From CAYNWT01 sp964450955 (GTDB lineage: Bacteria > Planctomycetota > Planctomycetia > Planctomycetales > Planctomycetaceae), in contig CAYVFI010000009.1 of assembly GCA_964450955.1 (NCBI GenBank), forward strand, positions 62,001 through 126,000: DNA of 64,000 bases, read 5' to 3'. The notes under the pieces are model-generated. The model ran no database searches. It was not told where the DNA came from and saw nothing but the letters and a program-made list of their open reading frames with translations. The position numbers and the translations under genes were made by a program. Shown here one piece after another: positions 26,408 through 35,254 of the stretch (within the stretch, counting starts at the first letter, position 1; every line of letters starts with the position of its first letter).

Positions 26408-28258
26408 TTGCGACACTGGCTGGAGCTTGAATCGAAAGCAGAAACGGAACGGCTGGCCGAACGTCGGAAGCGGCAGACTTCGAAGAACGCCGAGCGTGGT
26501 GGCGAAACGTTGCTGGACATGGTTGTCACCGACCATGACTCGGGACTGGGTGGCCGGTATCTACTGACGCTGCGCAAGCGGACCAATGATGTGCGTCTAC
26601 CATGGAACCGCTTGCGTGTTGGTTCGCCGGTTGTCCTGTCTGACGAAGAAACTTTGGAAGCCGGAGTTCAGGGAGTCGTCAGCGCGCGGGACCAGGTTTC
26701 GATTCAGGTTGCGGTTAACGACTGGCCGGATGTCGAACACTTTCGGATTGACTTGACGCCGGATGAGATCACTCGAAAGCGTCAGCTGACCGCGATCAAT
26801 CGCGCGGAGAACGGCAAAGGGCGTATTGCTGAGATTCGCGATGTGATGCTTGGTAAAGTCGAACCCGAGTATGACGACGAGCCGAAAGTTGAATTCACAA
26901 CGACGCTGGATCGTTCGCAGCAGGCGGCAGTTCGGTTCGGACTTTCCGCCAAAGACGTAGCGCTCATTCACGGGCCTCCAGGAACCGGTAAGACGACAAC
27001 AGTCGTTGAACTTATCTGTCAGGCGGTTGCGCGGGGCGACAAGGTTCTGGCCTGCGCGCCCAGTAACACGGCGGTGGACAACCTGCTGGAACGTCTGGCG
27101 GCAAATGGGCAAAACGTTGTTCGAGTTGGCCACCCTGCCCGCGTGCTGGAAGCCCTGCGGCGGCACACTTTGGATGCCATGGTCGAATCGCACGAGGTCA
27201 TGCATCTTGTGCGGGACATGATGAAAGATGCGGAGAGGCTGTTTCGTAAAGCCGGCCGGTTTACTCGCGGCCGCCCTGCCCCGGGTGCGAAACAGCAGTG
27301 GCGGCGTGAAGCGAGGGAACTGAAATCGCAGGCGCGGATGCTGGAAAAAGACGCGGTGAATCGTGTACTCGACACTGCCGATGTGATTTGTGCAACGGCG
27401 ACGTTTGATGAAGATGTTATTGGACACCGGCACTTTGATTTAGCGGTTATCGATGAAGCGTGTCAGAGCACAGAACCAGGCTGCTGGGGGCCGTTGTTGA
27501 TGGCTGACAAGCTAATTCTGGCTGGCGATCACTGCCAGTTGCCGCCGACCGTATTGTCTGACGAAGCCAGTCGTGAAGGTTTCAAAGTGAGTCTGTTGGA
27601 ACGATTAATCGAAACGTATGGTGACAGTGTGCACCGTCGGTTGGATGTGCAGTACCGGATGCACGAAGACATTATGCGGTTCTCGTCAGACTGCTTTTAC
27701 GACGGTTCTCTTATCGCGCACGACAGTGTGAAAGGCCATTTGCTGTCTGACGACGAAGACTACGAGACCGATGTTATCGACGCTTCACCGATCACGTTTA
27801 TTGATACAGCGGGAGCCGACTACACCGAGGAATTAGAACCGGACGGCTTAAGCAAACGCAATCCGCAGGAAGCGTCTTTGGTTGTGAAGAAGGTGGAGCA
27901 ATTATTCGAAGCCGGCGTGATGCCCAAAGATATCGCCGTCATCGCTCCCTACGCTGCGCAGGTACGACTGTTGCGGGATGAACTGCGGATTCCGAGTATC
28001 GAAGTGGACACGGTTGATGGGTTCCAGGGGCGAGAAAAAGAAGCAGTCGTAATCTCGCTGGTTCGGTCAAACGCAGAGAACGAAATTGGCTTCCTTGCAG
28101 ACACCCGGCGAATGAACGTCGCGCTGACTCGGGCTCGAAAGAAGCTGATTGTTGTGGGTGATAGTTCCACACTGGGGGCGAACGACTTCTACTCGCAGCT
28201 GTTCACGTACTTTGACGAACGCGAATCGTATCGATCTGTCTGGGAAGAAATCGGATAG
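26408..28258 (+). CDS. UPF1/IGHMBP2-like superfamily 1 helicase
   Basis: 616 residues from TTG 26408. A beta-barrel-like N-terminal part (about 50-120) is followed by the helicase core: Walker A HGPPGTGKTTT near 180, APSNTAVDNL, VIDEACQ (Walker B), GDHCQLPPTV, QYRMHEDIMRFSS, and the C-terminal motifs VDTVDGFQGREKEAVV and ADTRRMNVALTRARKKL. It would unwind RNA or DNA 5' to 3' using ATP. The annotated start lacks a ribosome site; GGAGAG lies seven bases before an in-frame ATC at 26384, which would add ITEEHFDK. Confidence 0.9.
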   Translation: MRHWLELESKAETERLAERRKRQTSKNAERGGETLLDMVVTDHDSGLGGRYLLTLRKRTNDVRLPWNRLRVGSPVVLSDEETLEAGVQGVVSARDQVSIQVAVNDWPDVEHFRIDLTPDEITRKRQLTAINRAENGKGRIAEIRDVMLGKVEPEYDDEPKVEFTTTLDRSQQAAVRFGLSAKDVALIHGPPGTGKTTTVVELICQAVARGDKVLACAPSNTAVDNLLERLAANGQNVVRVGHPARVLEALRRHTLDAMVESHEVMHLVRDMMKDAERLFRKAGRFTRGRPAPGAKQQWRREARELKSQARMLEKDAVNRVLDTADVICATATFDEDVIGHRHFDLAVIDEACQSTEPGCWGPLLMADKLILAGDHCQLPPTVLSDEASREGFKVSLLERLIETYGDSVHRRLDVQYRMHEDIMRFSSDCFYDGSLIAHDSVKGHLLSDDEDYETDVIDASPITFIDTAGADYTEELEPDGLSKRNPQEASLVVKKVEQLFEAGVMPKDIAVIAPYAAQVRLLRDELRIPSIEVDTVDGFQGREKEAVVISLVRSNAENEIGFLADTRRMNVALTRARKKLIVVGDSSTLGANDFYSQLFTYFDERESYRSVWEEIG

Positions 28259-28420
28259 AGCGTGTCGCGGTTTCGCCGTGGGACGTTTGAGGAAGTGCAG
28301 GGTTCACGTGGGGGGAAGAATTTTGCCTTAGAGATTTCCTGGTCGAAATTCTGACCGGCGCTGCCTGGTGGGACGGGGGCTGGGGTTTAGTTTGTGACAG
28401 GGTTCTTTGGTTGTGCGCGG

Positions 28421-28475
28421 TCCCCTATCCCGCGGCTGAGACCGCGACCTCTCCCCTGAAAAGGGGGAGAGGTGA
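28421..28475 (+). repeat. Two-hairpin intergenic repeat, copy A
   Basis: Hairpin 1 is CGCGG-CTGAGA-CCGCG (28431-28446) and hairpin 2 is ACCTCTCCCC-TGAAAA-GGGGGAGAGGT (28447-28473). It sits between the convergent helicase and nitrilase genes and may also end their transcripts. Related copies are at 54277-54340 and 63622-63671. Confidence 0.85.
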
Positions 28476-28488
28476 CTGGGTGTTGGAC

Positions 28489-29451
28489 CTACGTTTGGTC
28501 CGGGGTGACGTCGCGGAGAACGCTTTGGCGTTCGCGGTTGACTTGTAGTTGCAACACATCGGGGCGGGAATAGTGACCGGAGGGGTCGAAGTTCTGGCGT
28601 TCGCGGCGGATGGGTTCATGGTCGAGAGTGGCGACCAGCAGTTCTTCCGTGCCGACTTTTGGTTCAATCAGCCATGTACCATCGGGGCTGGCGATACATG
28701 ATCCGCCGTCGGAGATAAGTTCAGGCGTGTTCTTGATAATCAGTTCCCGTTCGGGCATGTCGGCAGGAATGTCTTCGTGGCGCATGAGTCCTGAGACTGA
28801 CAGGACCCACGACCGGGATTCCATCGCGATGAAACGTGTGATGTCGATGGTGTTGCGTTCGGCTCCCGGCCAGACCGCCACATGCACATCAACACCCTGC
28901 GCATACAATGCGGCTCGGGGCATTGGCATCCAGTTTTCCCAGCAGTTCAAGCCGCCAACTGTGAACGGACCACGTTTGAATGTCCTGAGACCGTGACCGT
29001 CACCGCTTCCCCATGCGAGTCGTTCCTCGTAGGTCGGCATGAGTTTGCGATGGACGTTTTGCACAGAACCGGTGTTGTCGACATGCACCAGCGAGCAGTA
29101 ACCGGTGTGGCCGCCACGATCGGCAGGGAGTTCGTAGCAGCCAACCATGACATCAATCTGGTGGTCGGCGGCGACTTTGCAGATTGGCTCCAGGTGTCCG
29201 TCTTCGATGCTCACGGCCTGCGATAAGTAGTGGGCGTGGATCTGCTTTTGCCTGTCCGAGTTGAAGCGGGACCCGTCGGTGGAGGACAGCCAGAACGGAT
29301 AGCCGGGAACCAGTGTTTCGCCAAATGCGACCAACTGGCAGCCTTCCGCGGCGGCCTTTTCTATCCACTTAACAACTTTGGTGATGGTCTTTTCGCGATC
29401 AATCCACACGGGAGCGATTTGTGCGAGGCCGACTTTGATCTGGGGATTCAT
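28489..29451 (-). CDS. Nitrilase-type carbon-nitrogen hydrolase
   Basis: 320 residues. The catalytic triad is visible: E45 in AFGETLVPGYP, K136 in VHRKLMPTYEE and C170 in GGLNCWENWMP, with the nitrilase-branch signature around Cys (CWEN-MP). It hydrolyses a nitrile or amide; nitrilase proper or a cyanide/arylacetonitrile-type relative is most likely. Its ATG overlaps the stop of an upstream zinc-ribbon gene (ATGA), so they form a coupled pair. Cytoplasmic, no signal peptide. Confidence 0.9.
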   Translation of the reverse strand: MNPQIKVGLAQIAPVWIDREKTITKVVKWIEKAAAEGCQLVAFGETLVPGYPFWLSSTDGSRFNSDRQKQIHAHYLSQAVSIEDGHLEPICKVAADHQIDVMVGCYELPADRGGHTGYCSLVHVDNTGSVQNVHRKLMPTYEERLAWGSGDGHGLRTFKRGPFTVGGLNCWENWMPMPRAALYAQGVDVHVAVWPGAERNTIDITRFIAMESRSWVLSVSGLMRHEDIPADMPERELIIKNTPELISDGGSCIASPDGTWLIEPKVGTEELLVATLDHEPIRRERQNFDPSGHYSRPDVLQLQVNRERQSVLRDVTPDQT

Positions 29452-29678
29452 GATAGTTCTGGTATCCGTTGGCAGTACGGGCAGATGGCAGGATTGGCGG
29501 GCGATTCGTCTTCGTCGTCAGAACGGTACGCGGTTGTGTCTCGCAAGCCGCAGCCCAGACACTTGTGTTCCCACGAATGAATTGTAAGCCCTTTGCCTTC
29601 GAAGAAGTTGTAGGTGCACGTCATTCCGTCTGCACCACACCTGGTGCATGCACCAATATCTTTTCGATCGCGCGCCAC
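29448..29678 (-). CDS. Small double zinc-ribbon protein
   Basis: 76 residues from a GTG with AAGGA nine bases upstream. Six or more cysteines occur as CTRCG, CLGCG and CPYC pairs, consistent with zinc-ribbon metal sites. The stop overlaps the nitrilase start by four bases, which implies co-translation. Function unknown; a partner or regulator of the nitrilase is possible but not shown. Confidence 0.65.
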   Translation of the reverse strand: MARDRKDIGACTRCGADGMTCTYNFFEGKGLTIHSWEHKCLGCGLRDTTAYRSDDEDESPANPAICPYCQRIPELS

Positions 29679-29963
29679 GTGCTGCCATCCTTTGGGTGGA
29701 AGTTGATGGATGGTGAACCCGCTTGCGGACGGCAGTCGCTAAGCCTGCCTGTGTCCGCAAGACGCCACACCATGTTCGGTGTGGCTAGCGTACACAATCA
29801 GGTGTGCGGGCCGAACTCAGGACAAACAGAACGGAGTGGAGGCAAGTAACTTCACACTCAGTGTTGCCTCAGCCATCGGAATTTGAGCCAGCGGATCGTT
29901 TTGAATTGGAACCGAGCGTCGCTTGCGCTGCCCGCCCGGTTCTTCCTCAATGCCTCTTGCGGC
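29679..29963. other. Intergenic region with a small hairpin
   Basis: No gene seen. A perfect 8-bp hairpin GCCACACC-ATGTTC-GGTGTGGC lies at 29764-29785 without a following T tract, upstream of the zinc-ribbon gene on the minus strand. Confidence 0.4.
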
Positions 29964-30170
29964 TCAGCGTTCGCCGTCGGTCGGTAGGCCCATTTTGGGT
30001 GCTTCGATGGGCGCTTGCATTGGTGCGCGATTCGGGCCCGCTAAGGGCTGTGCCCCGTGGATTGTGGTTGTTCCACATATCTCGCAACGCACTAACGAAG
30101 TGCCGCGACGATCAGTTTCCGCGGCATGAATCGCCGCGCGTGCGCATGTGTAGCAGTACTTTTCAATCAT
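29964..30170 (-). CDS. Small protein with two CxxC knuckles
   Basis: 68 residues; CYTCA and CEICG are spaced 21 residues apart, a typical zinc-knuckle pair, followed by a proline-rich tail. No ribosome site is evident and no family is recognised. It follows the PAS-LuxR gene on the same strand with a 30-bp gap, so an operon is possible. Confidence 0.42.
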   Translation of the reverse strand: MIEKYCYTCARAAIHAAETDRRGTSLVRCEICGTTTIHGAQPLAGPNRAPMQAPIEAPKMGLPTDGER

Positions 30171-30200
30171 TTCGGGCCACGCGATTATTGGGTTGAAAGG

Positions 30201-30905
30201 TTACTTGATCGGGAGGAGTCCAAAGTCTTCAAGACGAACGACCCATCGAGTCAGTTCGGGAATGGTTTCGACTCCTAGTTTGTTAAGCAGTCCACGTCGC
30301 CAATTCTCAACCGATCGAATTGACACGCCAAAATGTTTTGCGAGTTGTTTGTTGATTGCTCCATGACTCAGAAGTTGAGCCAATTCGACCTCACGTTCGT
30401 CGAGCACTCTAAGTTGATCAAGGTTGATAAGTTTGTCAGACCATTCAAAACCCGCTGGCAGTCCCGGCCTGACTTCTTGAACGACACCCACCAGGCCAAC
30501 GATGCCTCGTGTGCTTGTTGTCATTGGGAATCTCTGGGTGGCGAACTTCCCTTTCAGGTGTCCTGTGAGTTCGAAGCAAAACGAAACCATGCGACCGTGT
30601 TTGAGCACCAGATTATCGGCCCGGCTGATCATTGCTCGGACTTCTTCGGGAATAAGTGCCGTTTCAGCAAGTTCGTTCGGTTCGGCTGCATCGGAGAACT
30701 GTTTGGTAAATGTCGGACTCGCAAGAACCACCCGACCTCCGGAGTCCTTGACAATAAATGAGCCTTCAAAATCTTGAAGAAGTGCAGCAAGTTTAGTTGG
30801 TGGGGAATCGACTTGTAGGTAGCGGCAAGCTTCTTCAGCGAACCTCATCGCCGCCGCATCGCGAGCAGCACGGTGAGGGTCGTCCAGTGGTTTTGACGGC
30901 GTCAC
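30201..30905 (-). CDS. PAS-LuxR type transcriptional regulator
   Basis: 234 residues. A PAS-like domain (about 40-150; GSFIVKDSGGRVVLASPTF, then VGVVQEV) is followed by a LuxR/FixJ DNA-binding helix-turn-helix (about 170-225; LDEREVELAQLLSHGAINKQLA, then VSIRSVENWRRGLLNKLGV). There is no receiver domain. It should act as a ligand- or redox-sensing regulator. GTG start. A 13-bp-stem hairpin lies about 100 bp upstream and could be its operator or leader structure. Confidence 0.85.
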   Translation of the reverse strand: MTPSKPLDDPHRAARDAAAMRFAEEACRYLQVDSPPTKLAALLQDFEGSFIVKDSGGRVVLASPTFTKQFSDAAEPNELAETALIPEEVRAMISRADNLVLKHGRMVSFCFELTGHLKGKFATQRFPMTTSTRGIVGLVGVVQEVRPGLPAGFEWSDKLINLDQLRVLDEREVELAQLLSHGAINKQLAKHFGVSIRSVENWRRGLLNKLGVETIPELTRWVVRLEDFGLLPIK

Positions 30906-31679
30906 GAGCAGGAGAACTCCAAGGATGGGGACCCGGACCTGCGATAGTATTAGGATGCATGAAGGAGACGCGCCGGCCCGGGCGTCGTTTATGTCAGAGA
31001 ACGTTGTGACTCATTGTCCCGTATGAGTCACGACGACGGTCTCATGTAAGCAACGTCGTCAACCTGTTGCAGTTATCTTTTGCGATCACTTGCATCGCTT
31101 CGGCATTCCGAAGGCCGACAATTGCGCCCCTATAGCTTATGAGGGCGGGGTGAGCGTACGAATGGCCACGATATGACCAGGCACTCAGGTCCACGTAGAA
31201 AAGGCATCACCGATTGCACCGATTAGGAGTGATTCGATTCAACATGCGTTTTGTGAAAAAAGTCGCAGTACCGAGTGCTGACTGTAAACCTGCTTCGCGA
31301 ATGCGCTAAGTTTGCGTTAGCCCAGGCTTCAGCTTGGCCTGGCCACTCGTAACCAGTTCGCCCGGCATTTTGGGTTCGAACCACCCCTGTCAACGACCAC
31401 GAAGCGGCCAATCGGCCAATCGGCCGGGTGGCTCTGAGCGTTCATGACCGTTACGGAATTCCCGTGCTGTCGCCCGTGTCGTTACACGCGTTGCCGCTCC
31501 GACACTGACCGGTGTCGACCCCTCTTCCAGCTGGGCGAGTGGCCCGTCTAAACAGAAACCAGACTCGCTTTCTTTGGTCAGCGAACGTCTCAGTTGCCAT
31601 GGCGTATCGCCGCCTGACCGCGTCCATCAAGACAGGCGCTGCATTGATTTTGAACGCATAACCCACTGCAATCGGAAGC
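30906..31679. other. 774-bp intergenic region
   Basis: No convincing gene on either strand. It holds the palindromic hairpin at 31002-31035 and a short direct repeat (CGGCCAAT twice near 31405-31420). It separates divergent genes, so it should contain promoters for both; the size would also allow a small RNA gene that I cannot identify. Confidence 0.4.
31002..31035 (-). promoter_or_regulatory. Palindromic hairpin upstream of the PAS-LuxR gene
   Basis: A 13-bp stem (CGTTGTGACTCAT / ATGAGTCACGACG, one G-T pair) encloses an 8-base loop. Position, 97 bp upstream of the GTG start, fits an operator or a structured 5' leader. There is no T tract for a terminator. Confidence 0.45.
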
Positions 31680-33065
31680 ATGAATCGTTTCATCGCTGCT
31701 GTGACTGTCGTCCTGACCTTGCTGAGTTCTCAAGGTCTGTGCCAGATTCCGCGATACGAACTTGGTAAGCGAGTGAAGCGGTTCGAACGCCGTTTCGAAC
31801 CGGTGCTGGCCGATGGGACTATTCGGACACAGGTGCTGCCGCATCTGCAGGCTGCCGTATCTGGCTTCTTCTCGCTGCGTGCGACGGTTAGCTGTCGAGA
31901 ACTGGACCAGGCCAGCTTGAAAATAAGCCAGGGTCAGCCGCCGTCGCTGGCAATGCTGGCGCTTTTGTTCGAACCAGAACGTCGTTTGATTGACACCGAC
32001 GCCACCGAACTATTTGTCAAAATTCGCCCGATGTATGGCGACCGACCCGAAAAATCGACCACCGTGCATGTGATGCTGATCGCCCCTGACGGAACCACGT
32101 TGGGCCAGCAGGCGGCAACAACCAATGATGAGTCGTTGACAGTGGCGTTCAAGGCTTTGCCCGAAGGCGACTACACGTTGATAAGCCAGGTGGGTCGGTT
32201 TCCACTGAGCAAAATTGAGCAGACAATTTCCGTGGTGCGCGATGTGGGTTTGCGGCTGACGAAACTTGAGTCGGCCGTCAAACAAAATGATCCCGACCGC
32301 ACCCAGGCGATCACCGGATACGTCAGGGATTGGGCGCGGCAGATAAGGTTGCTGCAAAGGAACCAAAAGCCGGAAACAGACATCCCTGCGCACGCGTTGC
32401 TGGTTCAATTGGAAACATGGATGGCGACTGGTAACCGTGCGATGCAAAAGTCCGGCAGCCGGATGGTTCTTACAGCAGGGCGAAAAACGCTGGCGTGCCG
32501 AGTTCGTCTTTGTGAGGACGCCTTAAAGGGCAAGGCAACACCCGTCGTGATTGCTTTGCATGGAGCCGGTGGTAGCGAAAACATGTTCTACGAAACGTAC
32601 GGTGCCGGTAAAATTGTTGATCTATGCGAGAAACGCGGCTGGGTTTTGGTGTGTCCACGCATCTCGTCTTTCTTCGGTCTGGCATTCAGCACGGAAGAGA
32701 TGCTGCAGTCGCTGGAGTCACAGGGCGTCACGATTGATCGCAGTGCGGTCCTGGTCGTGGGGCATTCCATGGGAGTCGGCGCGGCCATGTCGTTGGCTCG
32801 GCAGGAAACGAAGTTAGCGGCCGTCGCGGCATTGGGCGGAGGCGGTTCGTCGGCTGTCTCGAAGTCTAACTCAGCGGCGCCATTCTACGTGGCTGCTGGT
32901 GATCAGGACTTTGGTCGAACCGGCGCCGCCGGGCTTGCCAGAGGCCTGAAACGTCGCGGAGTCGAAACGCTGTTTCGCATCTTCAAGAACACTGAGCACC
33001 TGGGAATCGTGCAAATAGCACTGGATGATGTGTTCTTGTTTCTTGACGACGCGGTGAAGAAGTAG
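31680..33065 (+). CDS. Exported alpha/beta-hydrolase
   Basis: 461 residues with a signal peptide (about 1-20, ending GLC-Q). The N-terminal 260 residues are unrecognised, mixed beta/helical. The C-terminal part (about 285-455) is an alpha/beta-hydrolase of the esterase/PHB-depolymerase type: oxyanion motif HGAGGSENMF, nucleophile Ser in GHSMG (about 363), Asp in GDQDFG and His in NTEHLG. Probable periplasmic or extracellular ester hydrolase; substrate unknown. Confidence 0.85.
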   Translation: MNRFIAAVTVVLTLLSSQGLCQIPRYELGKRVKRFERRFEPVLADGTIRTQVLPHLQAAVSGFFSLRATVSCRELDQASLKISQGQPPSLAMLALLFEPERRLIDTDATELFVKIRPMYGDRPEKSTTVHVMLIAPDGTTLGQQAATTNDESLTVAFKALPEGDYTLISQVGRFPLSKIEQTISVVRDVGLRLTKLESAVKQNDPDRTQAITGYVRDWARQIRLLQRNQKPETDIPAHALLVQLETWMATGNRAMQKSGSRMVLTAGRKTLACRVRLCEDALKGKATPVVIALHGAGGSENMFYETYGAGKIVDLCEKRGWVLVCPRISSFFGLAFSTEEMLQSLESQGVTIDRSAVLVVGHSMGVGAAMSLARQETKLAAVAALGGGGSSAVSKSNSAAPFYVAAGDQDFGRTGAAGLARGLKRRGVETLFRIFKNTEHLGIVQIALDDVFLFLDDAVKK

Positions 33066-33113
33066 AGCGCGGCACAGTGACGCCGCCATCTGCCCGACAT
33101 CCCTGTGGACCGA

Positions 33114-33620
33114 TTACTTTGCCACTCCAATCCATTCCACGCCAGTCGCGGTCTGAAACTTCAGTTCCAAACTTAACTGCGCGACATGGTGTTGAATGTG
33201 GCGGATGTTGTAGAGGTGGCATTCGCATCGAGTGAACTCCATCCAAGGGAAGTCCGCCTCGGCCGCCAAAGCCTCCGCGCTTTCCCCGGCAACAATCTTG
33301 TCCACATTCGCGCGGCATTGGTCGCACCAGTCCAGCAACTGTTGTCGCTGGTACGGTTCACCAATTTCGACGGCTTCGTATGGTTCGAACGGAAGCTTTT
33401 CCATGTAGTGTTCGTTCGCACGACCGAACTCCGGCGGCGAGAACGCGTCCTGGCTGCCCGCCAGATACATGTCAGCGTAAAACAACGCGTGATAGCCGAT
33501 TAGCCAAAACGGATGTCGGCCAACGGACGCATCCCACAAATCATCCGGGCAAGTTTCCAATGCGGTTCGCAACATGGAAAGTGACGCCTGGTACTGGCCG
33601 GCAATGGCTTGATTGATCAT
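33114..33620 (-). CDS. DinB-family protein
   Basis: 168 residues, helical, with the DinB/YfiT-like layout: an N-terminal helix (SLSMLRTAL), HPFWLIGYHALFYADMYL with a potential metal His, and a C-terminal HIRHIQHHVAQLS helix with further His residues. Family members are four-helix metal-binding proteins, some of them thiol transferases. The exact activity cannot be assigned. Single gene, convergent with the hydrolase gene. Confidence 0.82.
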   Translation of the reverse strand: MINQAIAGQYQASLSMLRTALETCPDDLWDASVGRHPFWLIGYHALFYADMYLAGSQDAFSPPEFGRANEHYMEKLPFEPYEAVEIGEPYQRQQLLDWCDQCRANVDKIVAGESAEALAAEADFPWMEFTRCECHLYNIRHIQHHVAQLSLELKFQTATGVEWIGVAK

Positions 33621-33904
33621 TCATCGACTCCGCTTGGCAACTGAAACGGACCAGAGTTTACCTACCTGCGTCGGACAAGCCACCAACCGGGTGATTCATT
33701 TTCCCGGCCGTACAGCGTCTTCCGAGTTGCCACCACGGACACCGGACCTTGGGGGTTGTCGGCGTACCAGGTCCGTGGTTCGGTTCAATTGAATGACAGA
33801 TCGCGCCGCGGCAGTTGTCTAAGTGGCCCCGTCGCCGACCACTCAGCGCGTGCACTGCCGCTGCGTTTTGTTGCCATCAGCCCCAGGCGTGGCAGGGTAA
33901 TTCA

Positions 33905-35254
33905 CTAACTGCGCAAAGAATCCAGCACTTCGTCAGTCTCAAAATCCAGCAGCGAATCGTCATCCGGATTGGCAAAGAACCAATCCCGGCCAGTGCCGCC
34001 CTCAAGCGTGTCGCTATCCGTGTCGTCGAGAGCTGTGTCGCCTGCAACGATGAACGTTGAGAGGTTGGCTCGATCCAGCGAACCAGATCCGTCTGTCAGG
34101 TTCGCAACGCGTTCCTCGAAGGTTCTGTCCGACGTCCATTCCACAAGCACGTTGATCGCGGACGCGCCGCTGATACCCTGGAAGTTGCCTGGCAGAACAA
34201 TATCTTCGCCTGAACCGCCCCTGACCACATCGGCTCCTTCACCGCCGACAACCAGGTCATGGTTGTTGCCGCCGTCAAGGAAGTCGTCTCCTCTGGCACC
34301 GACAAGGACATCGTCACCTGAACCGCCAGTCAGGCTGTCGTTGTCGCCGCCGCCGTTGACGAAGTCATTACCGCCACCACCGCGAACGGTATCGTCGCCC
34401 GCTCCACCGACCACGCTATCCTGATCAGCACCTCCCGAAATATCGTCGTTGCCCGCGTTGCCAATGATCGTGTCGTTACCATCACCACCATCCAAAGAGT
34501 CCGGACCATCAGATCCGTTGATCACATCTGCTCCGTCTCCGCCTAAAGCCAGGCCACCAGCTGCGGACTGGAGATTTAAAACATCCAACGACGCACCACC
34601 GCTAAGTGTGTCGATGTCGGTGTCCGAAGATCCCGACTCTCCATAGCCGTTTAGCGTGTCCTGCCCCGCGCCGCCGACGATTGAGTCGCTTCCCGAACCA
34701 CCGTTTCCGAGGTCCCTGCCGGCTCCCCCGATCAGATAGTCATCACCAGCTTCGCCCTCAAGTGTGTCGTCGCCGCTCGCACCATCGATAGTGTCGTCAC
34801 CCGAGCCGCCAACCAAAACCTCCCCCGCCTCGCTGCCCTGAATGCTGTCGTTGCCGGCTCCACCATGTACGATTCCAGCGGGACCGACCAAAGCGATGCG
34901 GTCGTTGTCGCCGCCGCCGTAGATGTCAAACCCCTGCCCTGTCAATTCATCGTTACCGGGACCGCCATAGGCTCTGCCCGGAATGTCACCGACCTCACTA
35001 AAATCCAACTGATCATCGCCACCCAATCCAAACAAGTGAATGCGTTCGATACTTGCCGGGTCAAATTCCGCACGCGTCTCTTCACACTGCGCGACGATCG
35101 TTTCACCGGTATTGAAGACAGCTATTGCCTCGGACTCCGCGGTGCCTTCGACCACCAGAGTTCCGCTGGCTCCCAGACTTGCCGTCACGCAAAGTAACGC
35201 GCGAACTTCAAGTGATTCGGTTTGTACAGACTTCTTCCGGCTTCGTCGTCGCAT
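33905..35254 (-). CDS. Extracellular RTX (haemolysin-type calcium-binding) repeat protein
   Basis: 449 residues from the ATG at 35254 (AAGG eight bases upstream). The N-terminus is Arg/Lys-rich followed by LEVRALLC, close to the LExRxLL motif common at the start of planctomycete surface proteins. From about 85 to 360 there are more than 20 nonapeptides of the GGxGxDxhx type that bind calcium in a parallel beta-roll. The last 90 residues end with an acidic DFETDEVLDSL segment. Likely secreted and structural or adhesive. Runs of similar DNA here are coding repeats, not a separate element. Confidence 0.9.
   Translation of the reverse strand: MRRRSRKKSVQTESLEVRALLCVTASLGASGTLVVEGTAESEAIAVFNTGETIVAQCEETRAEFDPASIERIHLFGLGGDDQLDFSEVGDIPGRAYGGPGNDELTGQGFDIYGGGDNDRIALVGPAGIVHGGAGNDSIQGSEAGEVLVGGSGDDTIDGASGDDTLEGEAGDDYLIGGAGRDLGNGGSGSDSIVGGAGQDTLNGYGESGSSDTDIDTLSGGASLDVLNLQSAAGGLALGGDGADVINGSDGPDSLDGGDGNDTIIGNAGNDDISGGADQDSVVGGAGDDTVRGGGGNDFVNGGGDNDSLTGGSGDDVLVGARGDDFLDGGNNHDLVVGGEGADVVRGGSGEDIVLPGNFQGISGASAINVLVEWTSDRTFEERVANLTDGSGSLDRANLSTFIVAGDTALDDTDSDTLEGGTGRDWFFANPDDDSLLDFETDEVLDSLRS

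Noticed and set aside
33905..35254. Dense short DNA repeats suggesting a CRISPR or satellite array
   Set aside because: They are codons of RTX nonapeptides in one open frame; unit size and spacing do not fit CRISPR.
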